DNA of 64,000 bases from Rhizobium grahamii CCGE 502 (GCF_000298315.2 NZ_AEYE02000031.1:186001-250000); one strand, 5' to 3'; numbered from the stretch's first letter, positions 16,087 to 29,245 are shown. Notes: generated by a model not told the origin, from the sequence alone. A program made the numbers and translations.

Positions 16087-16899
16087 ATGAAAAGCGCCAT
16101 TCGCGCGCCACAGATGGATTTCGCCATGTTGCCTGACCGTTCGTTCTTCAATCGTCTCGCCGAAGTCGCCAAGGCCGAAACGCTGCCGCGTTTCCGTTCT
16201 GGCCTCGACGTCACCAACAAGCTGTCGAGCGGCTTCGATCCGGTCACCGAGGGCGACAGGGCGGCGGAAGTCGCCATTCGCGCGCTGATCGAGGAGCACT
16301 TTCCCGATCACGGCATTCTCGGCGAGGAGCACGGCAATGTCGGTCTCGACCGTGAGTATGTCTGGGTTATCGATCCGATCGATGGCACGCGCGCCTTCAT
16401 ATCAGGCGTGCCTGTCTGGGGGACGCTGATCGGACTGCAGAGAAACGGTCGTGCGGTCATGGGCATGATCGAGCAGCCGTTTACCGGCGAGCGCTACTTC
16501 GCTGATGCGAATGGTTCCATCTACAGCGGTCCAGAGGGCGAGCGCCGGCTGCAGGTTCGCGATTGCGGCACTTTGGGGAACGCCATCCTTTTCACCACCT
16601 CGCCGCATCTCTTCGCAGGCGCAGAGATGGAGAAATATCGGGAGATCGAGAGCCAGGTGAGGCTCTTCCGGTACGGTACGGATTGCTATGCCTATGCGCT
16701 GCTTGCCGCGGGTCACGTCGATCTGGTGATTGAAAACAGCCTGAAGCCTTACGATGTCGGCGGCATCATTCCGGTCATCGAAAACGCCGGCGGGATCATC
16801 ACGACCTGGGACGGCGGGCGCCCGGAAAATGGCGGCTCGATTATCGCTGCCGGCAGCCGCGCCGTCTACGAGCAGGCAATGGCGATCCTCAATAAGTAG
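16087..16899 (+). CDS. hisN: Histidinol-phosphatase, inositol-monophosphatase family
   Basis: A 270-residue protein of the inositol monophosphatase fold. Metal-binding motifs are GEEHG (about residue 80), WVIDPIDGTRAF (about 93-104) and KPYDVGGIIPVIENAGG (about 219-235). In Rhizobiales this gene is the histidinol-phosphate phosphatase of histidine synthesis (HisN). Three in-frame ATGs (16087, 16114, 16126) could start it; none has a strong ribosome site, so the N-terminus is uncertain by up to 13 residues. The first start lies about 60 bases beyond the mmgR promoter repeats on the opposite strand. Confidence 0.85.
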   Translation: MKSAIRAPQMDFAMLPDRSFFNRLAEVAKAETLPRFRSGLDVTNKLSSGFDPVTEGDRAAEVAIRALIEEHFPDHGILGEEHGNVGLDREYVWVIDPIDGTRAFISGVPVWGTLIGLQRNGRAVMGMIEQPFTGERYFADANGSIYSGPEGERRLQVRDCGTLGNAILFTTSPHLFAGAEMEKYREIESQVRLFRYGTDCYAYALLAAGHVDLVIENSLKPYDVGGIIPVIENAGGIITTWDGGRPENGGSIIAAGSRAVYEQAMAILNK

Positions 16900-16920
16900 C
16901 AGGCAAGCCCAAGCTCACAT

Positions 16921-17895
16921 TTAAGTGCCAAATCCCTCGACTTCCTCGACGGCTTCCGCATCGCTGCCGGGAATGAAAGCGTGGAAAGCCGCAAGGGCGG
17001 CCTGGCGGTAGACATCGCGCTCCTGCAGCACCTCATGCCGCGCGCCGTTGATCGGCACGAACTGCGCAGCGCGAAAATAGCGCGAGATGCGCTCCTGCGC
17101 GATGTAGGGGACGATGGTGTCGCGCGTCGGCGCGATGACCACCGTCGGAATGGTGATCGAGAACAGATGGCTCGGAGACGTGACGCGGTCGATCGTGCGG
17201 AAGGAGTCGTGTAGCCAGCGTGCCGTCGGCGGTCCCAGCGTCAGTTCCGGATGCGCCGTGGCAACGGCGACGTTGCGTTCGAACCGCGCCTCGTCGGAGG
17301 TCAGCGGATTGTCGCGGAACGGCAGTTCCTTGAGCTTGCGTGCAAGCGGAAAGTTGCCGAGCCCGAGCGAACAGGCAAACCCGGAAAGGGCGCGGATGGT
17401 ACCTTCCGATGCTGCTTGGCCCGAGAGGCCGATGAAAGGTGCGGTCAGCACCATCCGTTCGATGCGCGTCGAGAGGTAGGGCGCGGCGGATAGCGCGATC
17501 AGCGCTCCGGTGGAATGCGCCAGGATGAAGAACGGCAGACGAGTATCCGGCAGCACGATCTTCTCGAGGAAGGTGTCGAGGTCATGCTCGTAATCGACGA
17601 AGCGGCGGACATGGCCGTAGGGACGGTTCTTCAGCACCCGGTCGGAGCCGCCCTGACCGCGCAGGTCGAAGGTTGCGACCCAAAGACCCTGGGCCGTCAG
17701 GTCGCGGATGGTCTCGAAATACTTCTCGATAAATTCGTTGCGGCCGTGGAGAAGGACGACGGTGCCTTTTGCCACCGGCGCATCGCTGCGGAAGACCGCA
17801 TAGCGCAGCCGAAGGCCGTCATGGGTTTCGAAGTAGCCTTCGGTGCGGTTTTCGGGTGCCGGGTTTTCGGGGGTCGAAAAAAGGACCTGCTCCAT
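16921..17895 (-). CDS. Alpha/beta hydrolase, lysophospholipase (PldB) type
   Basis: A 324-residue protein. The order of motifs is that of monoacylglycerol lipase or lysophospholipase L2 proteins: VVLLHGRNEFIEKY (oxyanion hole, about residue 47), FDLRGQGGSDR (about 76), AHSTGALIAL (nucleophile Ser, about 126), APTRDTIVPY (acid Asp, about 258) and GARHEVLQE (His, about 286). There is no signal peptide, so it is cytosolic or on the inner face of the membrane. ATG at 17895 follows a GAAGGACACGATCG stretch. It converges with hisN, with only 21 bases between stops. Confidence 0.85.
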   Translation of the reverse strand: MEQVLFSTPENPAPENRTEGYFETHDGLRLRYAVFRSDAPVAKGTVVLLHGRNEFIEKYFETIRDLTAQGLWVATFDLRGQGGSDRVLKNRPYGHVRRFVDYEHDLDTFLEKIVLPDTRLPFFILAHSTGALIALSAAPYLSTRIERMVLTAPFIGLSGQAASEGTIRALSGFACSLGLGNFPLARKLKELPFRDNPLTSDEARFERNVAVATAHPELTLGPPTARWLHDSFRTIDRVTSPSHLFSITIPTVVIAPTRDTIVPYIAQERISRYFRAAQFVPINGARHEVLQERDVYRQAALAAFHAFIPGSDAEAVEEVEGFGT

Positions 17896-18151
17896 GGTCG
17901 ATCGATCGTGTCCTTCGCGGATTTGCTTATCGAGTAAAGCGGATAGGCGATTGTCCTGTCAAATCAAAGAAAAAAACCTGCGTACCAAACCTATTCCAGG
18001 TTGAATAAGTCAATTTGGCCGCAACTTCTCTCGCAGCCCGTATGCCTTGCCTACTCCCTTTTCGGTAGGGCTTAGCGCTATTCTGAGAAGTTCAATCCAA
18101 TACAACTTATTGTAACGTAGGTCGGTATTACTCTTTTCAAAGGACGCCAGC

Positions 18152-19027
18152 ATGTCATCCACGGAAGATCCGAAGCTGCCACGCAATACCGCGCGCAGAC
18201 ATTTTCTAGGTGTTGCCGCTGCCGCCGGTGCGCGGCTCGCCGGTGTTGCGGCTTTGGCGACGGCAGCTTCCAAGTCTCCCGCGAACGCAATGGGGCGGCG
18301 CTGGGGGCGGGGTCACTCCGGTGGAGGCGGGAACGGTTCCGGTGGACACGGAGGTTCCGGCGGTGGTGGTGGTGGCGGCGGCGGAGCACAGTGCTTCCTG
18401 CGTGGAACGGCGATCCTCACCGATTGCGGCGAAAAGCCTGTCGAGAATTTGCGCGTCGGCGATAACGTTGCCCTTCCGGACGGGAGCGCCCGTCCGGTCA
18501 AATGGGTCGGCCGCCAGGTCTTCAAGAAGAGCGGTGCGCGCTGGCATGAAGGCGTCGTGCCGATCCGCGTTTCCCGCCACGCGCTGGATAGCCGCACACC
18601 ACATTCCGATCTCTACCTGTCGCCAGGCCACGCGCTGTTTCTGAATGGTGTGCTGATCCGCGTGAGGGATCTCGTCAACGGCACGACAATCGCGCCGGTC
18701 GTTCCGGCCGATGACACGTCGATTGAGTACTATGCCGTCCTGCTTAGTACCCACGAAGTCATTCTCGCAGAAGGCGCCGTGGCCGAGACTTTCCATCCGT
18801 CGGAGAGTAATCACGAGAACTTCTCCAATTTTGCGGAGTACAAGCGCCTCTATGCCGAGGAACGCACCGTGATGACATCCTACGCGACGGTGCTGGGCGA
18901 GGAAGGTGGTTGGAAGCATCTGAAGGCGCTTCTTCTGCTTGGCGCTTCGCCTCTAGTGCCGATGCGCGATCCATTCGGGGACGCCTGCGAGGCGATTAAT
19001 ACGCGAGCCAAAGAACTGTCGATCTGA
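18152..19027 (+). CDS. Tat-exported Hint-domain protein with Gly-rich linker
   Basis: A 291-residue protein. The N-terminus NTARRHFLGVAAAAGARLAG is a twin-arginine signal. A linker of about 35 residues made almost wholly of Gly, Ser and His follows (about 50-84). The Hint domain starts at CFLRGTAILTDCGEKPVENLRVGD (about residue 87) and has SPGHALFLNGVLI and STHEVILAEGAVAETF. Hint domains self-cleave from the residue before their first Cys, as in inteins and hedgehog proteins. Here the domain could release or attach the short Gly-rich N-terminal piece. AAGGACG precedes the ATG at 18152. A single gene with no partner nearby. Confidence 0.85.
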   Translation: MSSTEDPKLPRNTARRHFLGVAAAAGARLAGVAALATAASKSPANAMGRRWGRGHSGGGGNGSGGHGGSGGGGGGGGGAQCFLRGTAILTDCGEKPVENLRVGDNVALPDGSARPVKWVGRQVFKKSGARWHEGVVPIRVSRHALDSRTPHSDLYLSPGHALFLNGVLIRVRDLVNGTTIAPVVPADDTSIEYYAVLLSTHEVILAEGAVAETFHPSESNHENFSNFAEYKRLYAEERTVMTSYATVLGEEGGWKHLKALLLLGASPLVPMRDPFGDACEAINTRAKELSI

Positions 19028-19063
19028 AGGGCTGCAAGCTTCCTCGTCTTCGAGTTAGACCAC

Positions 19064-19178
19064 AAAAAAAAGACCGGCATGCGAAACTTGAAGGTTCCGC
19101 GATGCCGGCCGGAGATCGGGCTGAAGACGAAGGGACGATACACTCCAGCCATCGGGCCAGTGTCACCCGATGGCATTA
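19064..19178 (-). ncRNA. Candidate minus-strand small RNA
   Basis: A strong terminator points to the left: on the minus strand CCGGCAT with GCG stems closes on ATGCCGG (19074-19108) and is followed by eight T (19071-19064). Ahead of it is a perfect 9-base stem GCCATCGGG/CCCGATGGC (19148-19174). Genes on both sides are on the plus strand, so the terminator must serve a minus transcript beginning between it and the heat-shock gene. The 5' end is a guess; a clear promoter was not identified. No open frame of note lies in it. I do not recognise the family. Confidence 0.6.
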
Positions 19179-19265
19179 TTCGTATTCTTCTCGTCATGAA
19201 CGGCTTCCGAACTGCATGTTCATACGCGGTTCACGCAAGGTAAGTTCGCGTCTCGAACAAAGGGC

Positions 19266-19294
19266 CTTGAACTCCACAAAAGGCATCCCCATCT
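19266..19294 (+). promoter_or_regulatory. RpoH (sigma-32) heat-shock promoter
   Basis: CTTGAA at 19266-19271 and CCCCATCT at 19287-19294 are separated by 15 bases, an exact match to the sigma-32 consensus CTTGAA-N13-17-CCCCATNT. Transcription would start near 19301, about 98 bases before the ATG of the small heat-shock gene. Confidence 0.85.
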
Positions 19295-19301
19295 CATTTC
19301 T

Positions 19302-19398
19302 GCAGGCGCCAAACGGGCCCGCCGAACCGTCCCGGAGCTGCCGAACAAGGGGTTTCAGGGGCAATTATCGCAACACGTCGCTTCCTCAGGAGGACATC
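19302..19398 (+). promoter_or_regulatory. ROSE-like RNA thermometer in heat-shock leader
   Basis: The leader is about 97 bases long and GC-rich. Its last part reads TCGCTTCCTC followed by AGGAGGAC, so the ribosome site can pair with the immediately preceding CCTC. U-C/U-GCU facing the Shine-Dalgarno sequence is the hallmark of ROSE elements, which block translation of small heat-shock mRNAs in rhizobia until temperature rises. Additional upstream stems (for example GGGCCCGCC region) are plausible. The call needs a folding check. Confidence 0.65.
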
Positions 19399-19866
19399 AT
19401 GCGTCACGTAGACTTCTCTCCCCTTTATCGTTCGACCGTCGGTTTCGACCGACTCTTCACCATGCTCGACAGTCTCGGTCAGCCTGACCAGGGCCAGACC
19501 TATCCGCCCTACAACATCGAGCGTACCGGCGAAAACACCTACCGCATCACCATGGCCGTTGCCGGTTTCGATGAGACCGAAATCTCCATCGAGTCGCAGG
19601 CCCACGCTCTGACCGTCAAGGGCGAGAAGAGCGAAGAAAAGGCTGAGGGTAGCGAGTTCCTCTATCGCGGCATTGCCAAGCGCGCCTTCGAGCGCCGCTT
19701 CCAGCTTGCCGACCACGTCGAGGTCACTGCCGCTTCGCTGAAGAACGGTCTGCTCCACATCGACCTGCTTCGCAGCATTCCGGAAGCCATGAAGCCGCGC
19801 AAGATCGCGATTGCGGCTGAGCCGGTGAGCGCGCCGAAGGCCATCGAGGCGCAGGTCGCCAACTAA
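19399..19866 (+). CDS. ibpA: Small heat-shock protein, Hsp20/IbpA family
   Basis: A 155-residue cytoplasmic holdase that keeps unfolded proteins soluble under heat. The alpha-crystallin domain spans about residues 37-130, with YNIERTGENTYRITMAVAGF at the start and the family signature near ASLKNGLLHIDLLRSIPE, where the more usual GVL is GLL. ATG at 19399 has AGGAGGAC as ribosome site; longer in-frame starts lie upstream of the promoter and are excluded. Expression is likely double-gated, by RpoH transcription and by the ROSE-like leader. A terminator follows at 19894. Confidence 0.95.
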   Translation: MRHVDFSPLYRSTVGFDRLFTMLDSLGQPDQGQTYPPYNIERTGENTYRITMAVAGFDETEISIESQAHALTVKGEKSEEKAEGSEFLYRGIAKRAFERRFQLADHVEVTAASLKNGLLHIDLLRSIPEAMKPRKIAIAAEPVSAPKAIEAQVAN

Positions 19867-19893
19867 TCGGTCCTCCCAAGACCAATCGTGCAG

Positions 19894-19921
19894 GCGGCGC
19901 TCGTCCGAGCGCCGCTTTTTT
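19894..19921 (+). terminator. Rho-independent terminator of ibpA
   Basis: GCGGCGCTCG (19894-19903) pairs with CGAGCGCCGC (19906-19915), followed by TTTTTT. It lies 28 bases after the ibpA stop. Confidence 0.9.
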
Positions 19922-19932
19922 ATTGGCCAAAG

Positions 19933-20937
19933 TCAGGCGGGGCTTGCTGCTTCTTCGGCTTCTTCTTCGGTGATCCGGTGCGCGGCCTTTGCCGCATATT
20001 TCTGGGCGATCACGGCGCAGACCATCAGCTGTATCTGGTGGAACAGCATCAGCGGCAGCACGATCGCGCCGATCGATTGACCGGCGAAGATCACGCTCGC
20101 CATCGGCGCGCCGCTGGCGAGGCTCTTTTTCGAGCCGCAGAAGGTGATGGTGATCTCGTCGGCCTTGTTGAAGCCGAGTAGGCGGCTACCGTACATGGTG
20201 AAGCAGAGCACGAAGGCGAGCAGGGCGGTGTCGGCGACGATGACCGCGGCGATGTCGCCGATCGAGAAGGTGTGCCACAATCCCTCGACGACGGCGGTGC
20301 TGAAGGCGAGATAGACGACCATCAGGATCGAGCCCCGGTCGACAGGCATCAACAGCTTCTTCTTTGCGCGGATCCAGCCGCCAATCCAAGGCTCCAGCAC
20401 CTGGCCGACGACGAAGGGCAGCAGTAGCTGCAAGAGGATCTGCTGCAGCGCATCCCAGGAGAAGCCGCCATGGCCGCCGACGGAAAACAGCAGGCCGACC
20501 AGCAGCGGCGTCAGGAACATGCCAAAGATGTTCGATGCCGAGGCCGAGCAGATCGCCGCCGGCACGTTGCCGCCCGCCATCGAGGTGAAGGCGATCGAGG
20601 ATTGTACCGTCGAGGGCAGGACGCTCAAATACAGGAGCCCGAGATAGAGCGGTTTTGGCAGGATCCAGTCCGGCACGAAACCGAGACCGAGGCCAAGGAT
20701 CGGGAAGAGGCCGAACGTCGTCAGCAGGATGACGAGGTGGAGGCGCCAGTGCAGGAGACCGGCGATCACCACATCCCGGGAGAGGCGGGCGCCGTGCAGG
20801 AAGAAGAGGAGGGCGATGGCCAGGTTCGTCGCGATCCCGAAGTAGCCGGCGAACGCCCCTCTCGCCGGTAACAGCGAGGCAAGGACGACCGTGCAAACCA
20901 ATAGGGTTGTGAAGCTATCGGGCAGAAAGCGGCGCAT
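19933..20937 (-). CDS. SBF-like (bile acid:sodium symporter family, YfeH type) transporter
   Basis: A 334-residue inner-membrane protein with about nine to ten helices. Motifs FFLHGARLS (about residue 46), LSVLPSTVQSSIAFTSMAGGNVPAAICSASASN (about 103-135) and CGSKKSLASGAPMA (about 268) define the SBF_like family (PF13593). Relatives move organic anions with sodium, but the substrate here is unknown. The start at MRRFLPDSF (20937) has AAAGAG upstream; longer starts at 20967 and 20982 give a non-typical N-terminus. The C-terminus ends in an acidic tail (EEEAEEAA). A LysR regulator diverges from it with about 93 bases between, and probably controls it. Confidence 0.85.
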   Translation of the reverse strand: MRRFLPDSFTTLLVCTVVLASLLPARGAFAGYFGIATNLAIALLFFLHGARLSRDVVIAGLLHWRLHLVILLTTFGLFPILGLGLGFVPDWILPKPLYLGLLYLSVLPSTVQSSIAFTSMAGGNVPAAICSASASNIFGMFLTPLLVGLLFSVGGHGGFSWDALQQILLQLLLPFVVGQVLEPWIGGWIRAKKKLLMPVDRGSILMVVYLAFSTAVVEGLWHTFSIGDIAAVIVADTALLAFVLCFTMYGSRLLGFNKADEITITFCGSKKSLASGAPMASVIFAGQSIGAIVLPLMLFHQIQLMVCAVIAQKYAAKAAHRITEEEAEEAASPA

Positions 20938-21030
20938 GACGAATACTCTTTGTGAGCAGTGGATCATCTGCCTTTCTTCCATTATGATACAGGATGCAAC
21001 GAATAACAGTTATCGTGTTTCTGGATTAAC

Positions 21031-21888
21031 ATGCTGGATCTTACGCAACTGCGCAGTTTTGTTGCCGTCGAACACATGGGAAGCTTCACGCTTGCCGCGG
21101 AGCGGCTTGGCCTCGGACAGTCGACGGTCAGCCAGCATATCCAGCGGCTCGAAAGCGCCGTGGGCCGGCGTCTGCTGGCGCGTGACACCCATAAGGTCCT
21201 GTTGACCACCGACGGCGAGGCGCTGCTTAGCCATGCCCGGGCGATGCTGGCGATCGAGGCACAGGTCCACTCACAATTCAGAGGGCAGAAGCTGCGCGGC
21301 AATCTTCGGCTCGGTGTGTCGGAAGATTTCGTGACCAGCCAGCTTCCGGCTGTGCTCGAGGATTTCGTGCGTTCGCACCCCTCAGTCGACCTGGAGTTGA
21401 CGGTGGCGCTCTCCGGTACGCTCTACGAGATGCAGGACAATGGCGAGATCGACCTGGTGTTGGCGAAGCGCCGGCTGGGCGACGCCCGCGGGCGTCTGGT
21501 CTACCGCGAGCCGCTCGTCTGGTTGGCGCGCGATCCGGAGCACGTCTTGGGCGCCGGGCCGCTGCCATTGATCGCCTTCCCGCCGCCGAGCGTGACGCGC
21601 AGCATTGCGCTCGAGGCGCTGGGCCGCACCCAAACCGCTTGGCGCATCGTCTGCACCTGCGGCAGCCTGAGCGGCCTGACTGCGGCGGCGCGGGCGGGCA
21701 TGGGGGTGCTGGTACAGCCGCGAAGCATGGCGCCGTCCGGGTTGAAGGAAATCGGCAAAGGCAGGCTGCCCGTGCTTGAGGATGTAGAGTTCGTGCTGGT
21801 GCCGCGCAAAGGAGCGGACCAGGCACTGGTGTCAGCGCTATCGGACGATATTCTCGGCAAGGTGCGTAGTCTTCGCACCAACGCATGA
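21031..21888 (+). CDS. LysR-family transcriptional regulator
   Basis: A 285-residue DNA-binding protein. The winged helix-turn-helix covers about residues 1-60: LDLTQLRSFVAVEHMGSFTLAAERLGLGQSTVSQHIQRLE, with recognition helix STVSQHI. The effector-binding domain begins near residue 90 (LRLGVSEDFVTSQLPAVLEDF). It is divergent from the SBF-like transporter gene, the common arrangement for a LysR protein and its target. The ATG at 21031 lacks a strong ribosome site. Confidence 0.88.
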   Translation: MLDLTQLRSFVAVEHMGSFTLAAERLGLGQSTVSQHIQRLESAVGRRLLARDTHKVLLTTDGEALLSHARAMLAIEAQVHSQFRGQKLRGNLRLGVSEDFVTSQLPAVLEDFVRSHPSVDLELTVALSGTLYEMQDNGEIDLVLAKRRLGDARGRLVYREPLVWLARDPEHVLGAGPLPLIAFPPPSVTRSIALEALGRTQTAWRIVCTCGSLSGLTAAARAGMGVLVQPRSMAPSGLKEIGKGRLPVLEDVEFVLVPRKGADQALVSALSDDILGKVRSLRTNA

Positions 21889-21966
21889 CAGAAAGAAGCC
21901 GGTTGGCTGCCGAACAAACCGTTGGAAGCCGGTTTCATGACCTGTCTAGCGAGATCAGCGTCCCCG

Positions 21967-22464
21967 TCACGTGGCGTTGAAACCGTCGTGGTAGCTGACT
22001 TTACCTGCGGGCGTGGGGCCGTCGAACACTAAGCGCATGAAATATTCGGGAGGAGCTGCCTCAAAGATCAGGTTGGCGTCATTCTGAAAGCCGAAGCGGG
22101 TGTAGTAGCCGGGATCGCCGAGAACGACGCAACCCTTCGCGCCGATATCTGTGAGCCGCGCCAGGCCGTCGCGAATGAGCTTTCCGCCAATGCCCTGGCT
22201 CTGGCGGTCGGGCATCACCGAAACCGGCCCAAGTCCATACCAGCCCATGTGTTCACCATCGATCGTAACGGGCGAGAAGGCGACATGTCCGATGACGGCA
22301 GCGTCTTCGACAGCGACGAGCGAGATTGTCAAGGCGTTCGCTTTGCGGAGTGCGTCAACGATCTCGGCTTCGGTTTGACTGCTGTACTCCATCTGCGCGA
22401 AGGCCGCTTTGGTCAGCTGGCGGATCGCCACGATGTCGCTAGGCTGTTCAGGACGGATTTTCAT
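21967..22464 (-). CDS. GNAT-family N-acetyltransferase
   Basis: A 165-residue cytosolic acetyltransferase. The acetyl-CoA loop is visible as RQSQGIGGKLIRDGL (about residues 82-96), after the beta strand GLGPVSVMP. GDPGYYTRFGF (about 112-122) is typical of the YhbS-like branch. The acceptor is unknown. The start at MKIRPEQPSDI (22464) follows GCGAGAAATACTG; an upstream ATG at 22548 would add an atypical extension. It converges with the LysR gene. Confidence 0.85.
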   Translation of the reverse strand: MKIRPEQPSDIVAIRQLTKAAFAQMEYSSQTEAEIVDALRKANALTISLVAVEDAAVIGHVAFSPVTIDGEHMGWYGLGPVSVMPDRQSQGIGGKLIRDGLARLTDIGAKGCVVLGDPGYYTRFGFQNDANLIFEAAPPEYFMRLVFDGPTPAGKVSYHDGFNAT

Positions 22465-22724
22465 CAGTATTTCTCGCTTTCCGGTATCAGGGCGCAGTCC
22501 GAGATAGCGCGGTTTTGGGATGGCAGCCAGTGGGCCGATAATCAGCACCGCACACGCCAGGGCGCTCTCAGGGGCGCAAGTTTCGATCGTACTCCCGCAT
22601 AAAAGTTAATGGGCCGCTTACCATTTTAAGGCGCTCTCAACCCTGTAGCTTAGTCATCTGGTCAGGTTCGGCGCCTAGTCTCCCATCTCCAATGGTCGAT
22701 CTTCGGGGCAAGGAGAACGGACCG

Positions 22725-22853
22725 ATGACGTATGGCGTACTCTTCGTATCCGGGCTGGTTGCCTGTGTGATGCTGATTGTCGTGGCGGGACACGACGCGA
22801 AAACGACGGATGGCGGCAAGCCGCAATCCGCCGTGACGGGCCATCAGAATTGA
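22725..22853 (+). CDS. Small single-helix membrane protein, 42 residues
   Basis: ATG at 22725 follows AAGGAG (22710-22715). The 42-residue product starts MTYGVLFVSGLVACVMLIVV, one transmembrane helix, then a hydrophilic tail with DAKTTDGGKPQSAVTG. The tail ends ten bases before the stop of the convergent threonine aldolase gene. Ribosome site, codon use and clear topology support a real gene; no family was recognised. Confidence 0.5.
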   Translation: MTYGVLFVSGLVACVMLIVVAGHDAKTTDGGKPQSAVTGHQN

Positions 22854-22863
22854 GTCCGGGAAT

Positions 22864-23913
22864 TCAGCCTGCAAGGCAGCGAAGGAAGTCGTCGACGTCC
22901 GCCTCTTCAGTCGCGAAGCTGGTGACGAGCCGGACCAAGGTTTGATCCGGGCCGACAAGCTCGGGTGTCGCCGGCGGGACCGGCCATGCATAGAACTTGG
23001 CGCCTTTTTCCTCTGCCCGTTTCGCAGCGCTTTTCGGAATGATGGCGAAGACTTCGTTGGCCGAGGTTGGCCAGGCAAGCCGTGACCCGTTGCTTTCCGT
23101 GATGCCGGCGCGCAGGCGATCGGACATGCCGTTTGCATGGCGAGCGAGATCGAGCCAGAGATCGTTCTCGAAATAGGCGTCGAACTGGGCCGCGATGAAG
23201 CGCGACTTCGAGAAGAGCTGGGCGGCGCGCTTGCGGATGAACGGCATCTCCCTCGCTTTCTCCGGATTGAAGAAGACGATCGCTTCCGCGCACCAGCAGC
23301 CATTCTTCGTGGCGCCGAAGGAGAGCATGTCTATGCCACGCTTCCACGTCATCTCCGCCGGGCTGACGCCGAGGGAGACGAGCGCATTGGCAAAGCGTGC
23401 GCCGTCCATATGGAGAGGCAGCTTGTCCTTCCGGGCGATCTCGGCGATCTCATCGATTTCGGCGAGGGAATAGACGGTGCCGGCCTCGGTTGCCTGTGTG
23501 ATGGTAATGGCCGTTGCCCGGCCGTGTTGCACGGCCGTCTGTGGGAAGGCTGTGATCTTCTCCTTGAGCTTTTCCGGGTCGATCTTTCCCTCGGCACCTG
23601 GAACGCCAAGCAGACGGGCGCCGCTGAAGAAGTCGGGGGCGCCGCATTCGTCGGCAATCACATGCGCCTCGGAATGACAGAAGGTGATGCCGCCTGGCCG
23701 TTGAACGCTCGCGAGCGAAAGCGAGTTCGCTGCCGTGCCGGTGCCAACGAAAAGAACTGCGATGTCGCGTTCGAAAACTTCCGCAAAACGGCGCTCGACA
23801 CGCCGGTCGAGATCACTTGCGCCATAGGCTGCGGCAAAACCGTCGGACTCCCTGAGCAGACGTTCGGCGATGGATCGATGGGCGCCTGCCCAGTTGTCGG
23901 ATGCAAAATACAT
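22864..23913 (-). CDS. ltaE: Low-specificity L-threonine aldolase
   Basis: A 349-residue PLP enzyme of the beta-eliminating lyase family that splits L-threonine and L-allo-threonine into glycine and acetaldehyde. Seen motifs: FVGTGTAANSLSL (cofactor phosphate binding, about 56), CHSEAHVIADECGAPDFF (about 80), LHMDGARFANAL (Asp to the pyridine nitrogen, about 170) and SFGATKNGCWCAEAI with the Schiff-base Lys (about 205). The start at MYFASDNWAG is the family-standard N-terminus; an ATG 40 codons earlier is unsupported. It is divergent from gltB, as recalled in S. meliloti. Confidence 0.9.
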   Translation of the reverse strand: MYFASDNWAGAHRSIAERLLRESDGFAAAYGASDLDRRVERRFAEVFERDIAVLFVGTGTAANSLSLASVQRPGGITFCHSEAHVIADECGAPDFFSGARLLGVPGAEGKIDPEKLKEKITAFPQTAVQHGRATAITITQATEAGTVYSLAEIDEIAEIARKDKLPLHMDGARFANALVSLGVSPAEMTWKRGIDMLSFGATKNGCWCAEAIVFFNPEKAREMPFIRKRAAQLFSKSRFIAAQFDAYFENDLWLDLARHANGMSDRLRAGITESNGSRLAWPTSANEVFAIIPKSAAKRAEEKGAKFYAWPVPPATPELVGPDQTLVRLVTSFATEEADVDDFLRCLAG

Positions 23914-24457
23914 GGATGGGGACCGCTTGGGATGTGGTGGTAGATCAGGTTCGGGCGGCGACATTACGCCAACATCTCGGCTGGTCAAAGGGCCGGCGCG
24001 GAATCCATCACAAAAATTGACTTCAGCAATCAATAAACAAAATAATGCGAGACGGCGTAATTTTCTGTCGCCAGAAACGATTCTGTGGGCAATATTCGGT
24101 CGCGATGCGCCGATTTTTTGATTTTACCGTCTTGCGTGGACCATATGTTTCTGGCATAGATCGAGTCAATTAGGACAGGGTTGCTGTCCTATTTGGCCGC
24201 GATGGCCGAGGAGATGCCAAAAAACCTTACACTTGTGGGGTTTCACGCTATAGTTCTCCAAAATACGGGCGGATGCCCGTGTGCGGAGGCGGAATGGCAG
24301 GCGCAGGAGCGCAACGGCTGCTTTCCCTGGAGAGCCTGCCGCCGGCGACCGGATCTTCGATTAATGCAACAGCGCTGTCACGCGCCGAACCTAGGATCAG
24401 GGACGGTGCGGGGCAAAGAGCCGCCGCAGTCCCCGCGGGCTCTGACAGGAGGGAAAG
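23914..24457. other. Divergent ltaE/gltB intergenic region
   Basis: About 540 bases without a credible gene. The stretch 24000-24180 is notably AT-rich. It must carry promoters for ltaE (leftward) and gltB (rightward). It contains one perfect dyad at 24171-24191, listed separately. No riboswitch or leader peptide was recognised in the gltB leader. Confidence 0.6.
24171..24191. promoter_or_regulatory. Perfect dyad in the gltB control region
   Basis: TAGGACAG (24171-24178) and CTGTCCTA (24184-24191) are exact complements separated by five bases. The dyad lies about 270 bases upstream of gltB, beside an AT-rich stretch. It has the size of an operator for a dimeric regulator; the protein is unknown. 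It could also form a small RNA hairpin, but no T-run follows. Confidence 0.45.
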
Positions 24458-29179
<4,722 letters not shown>

Positions 29180-29245
29180 TGCTCTTGAATCGCTAGGTCT
29201 ACAGCTGCTCAGACGAGGGGCACAGAGATACCGGAAAGGACGCTG

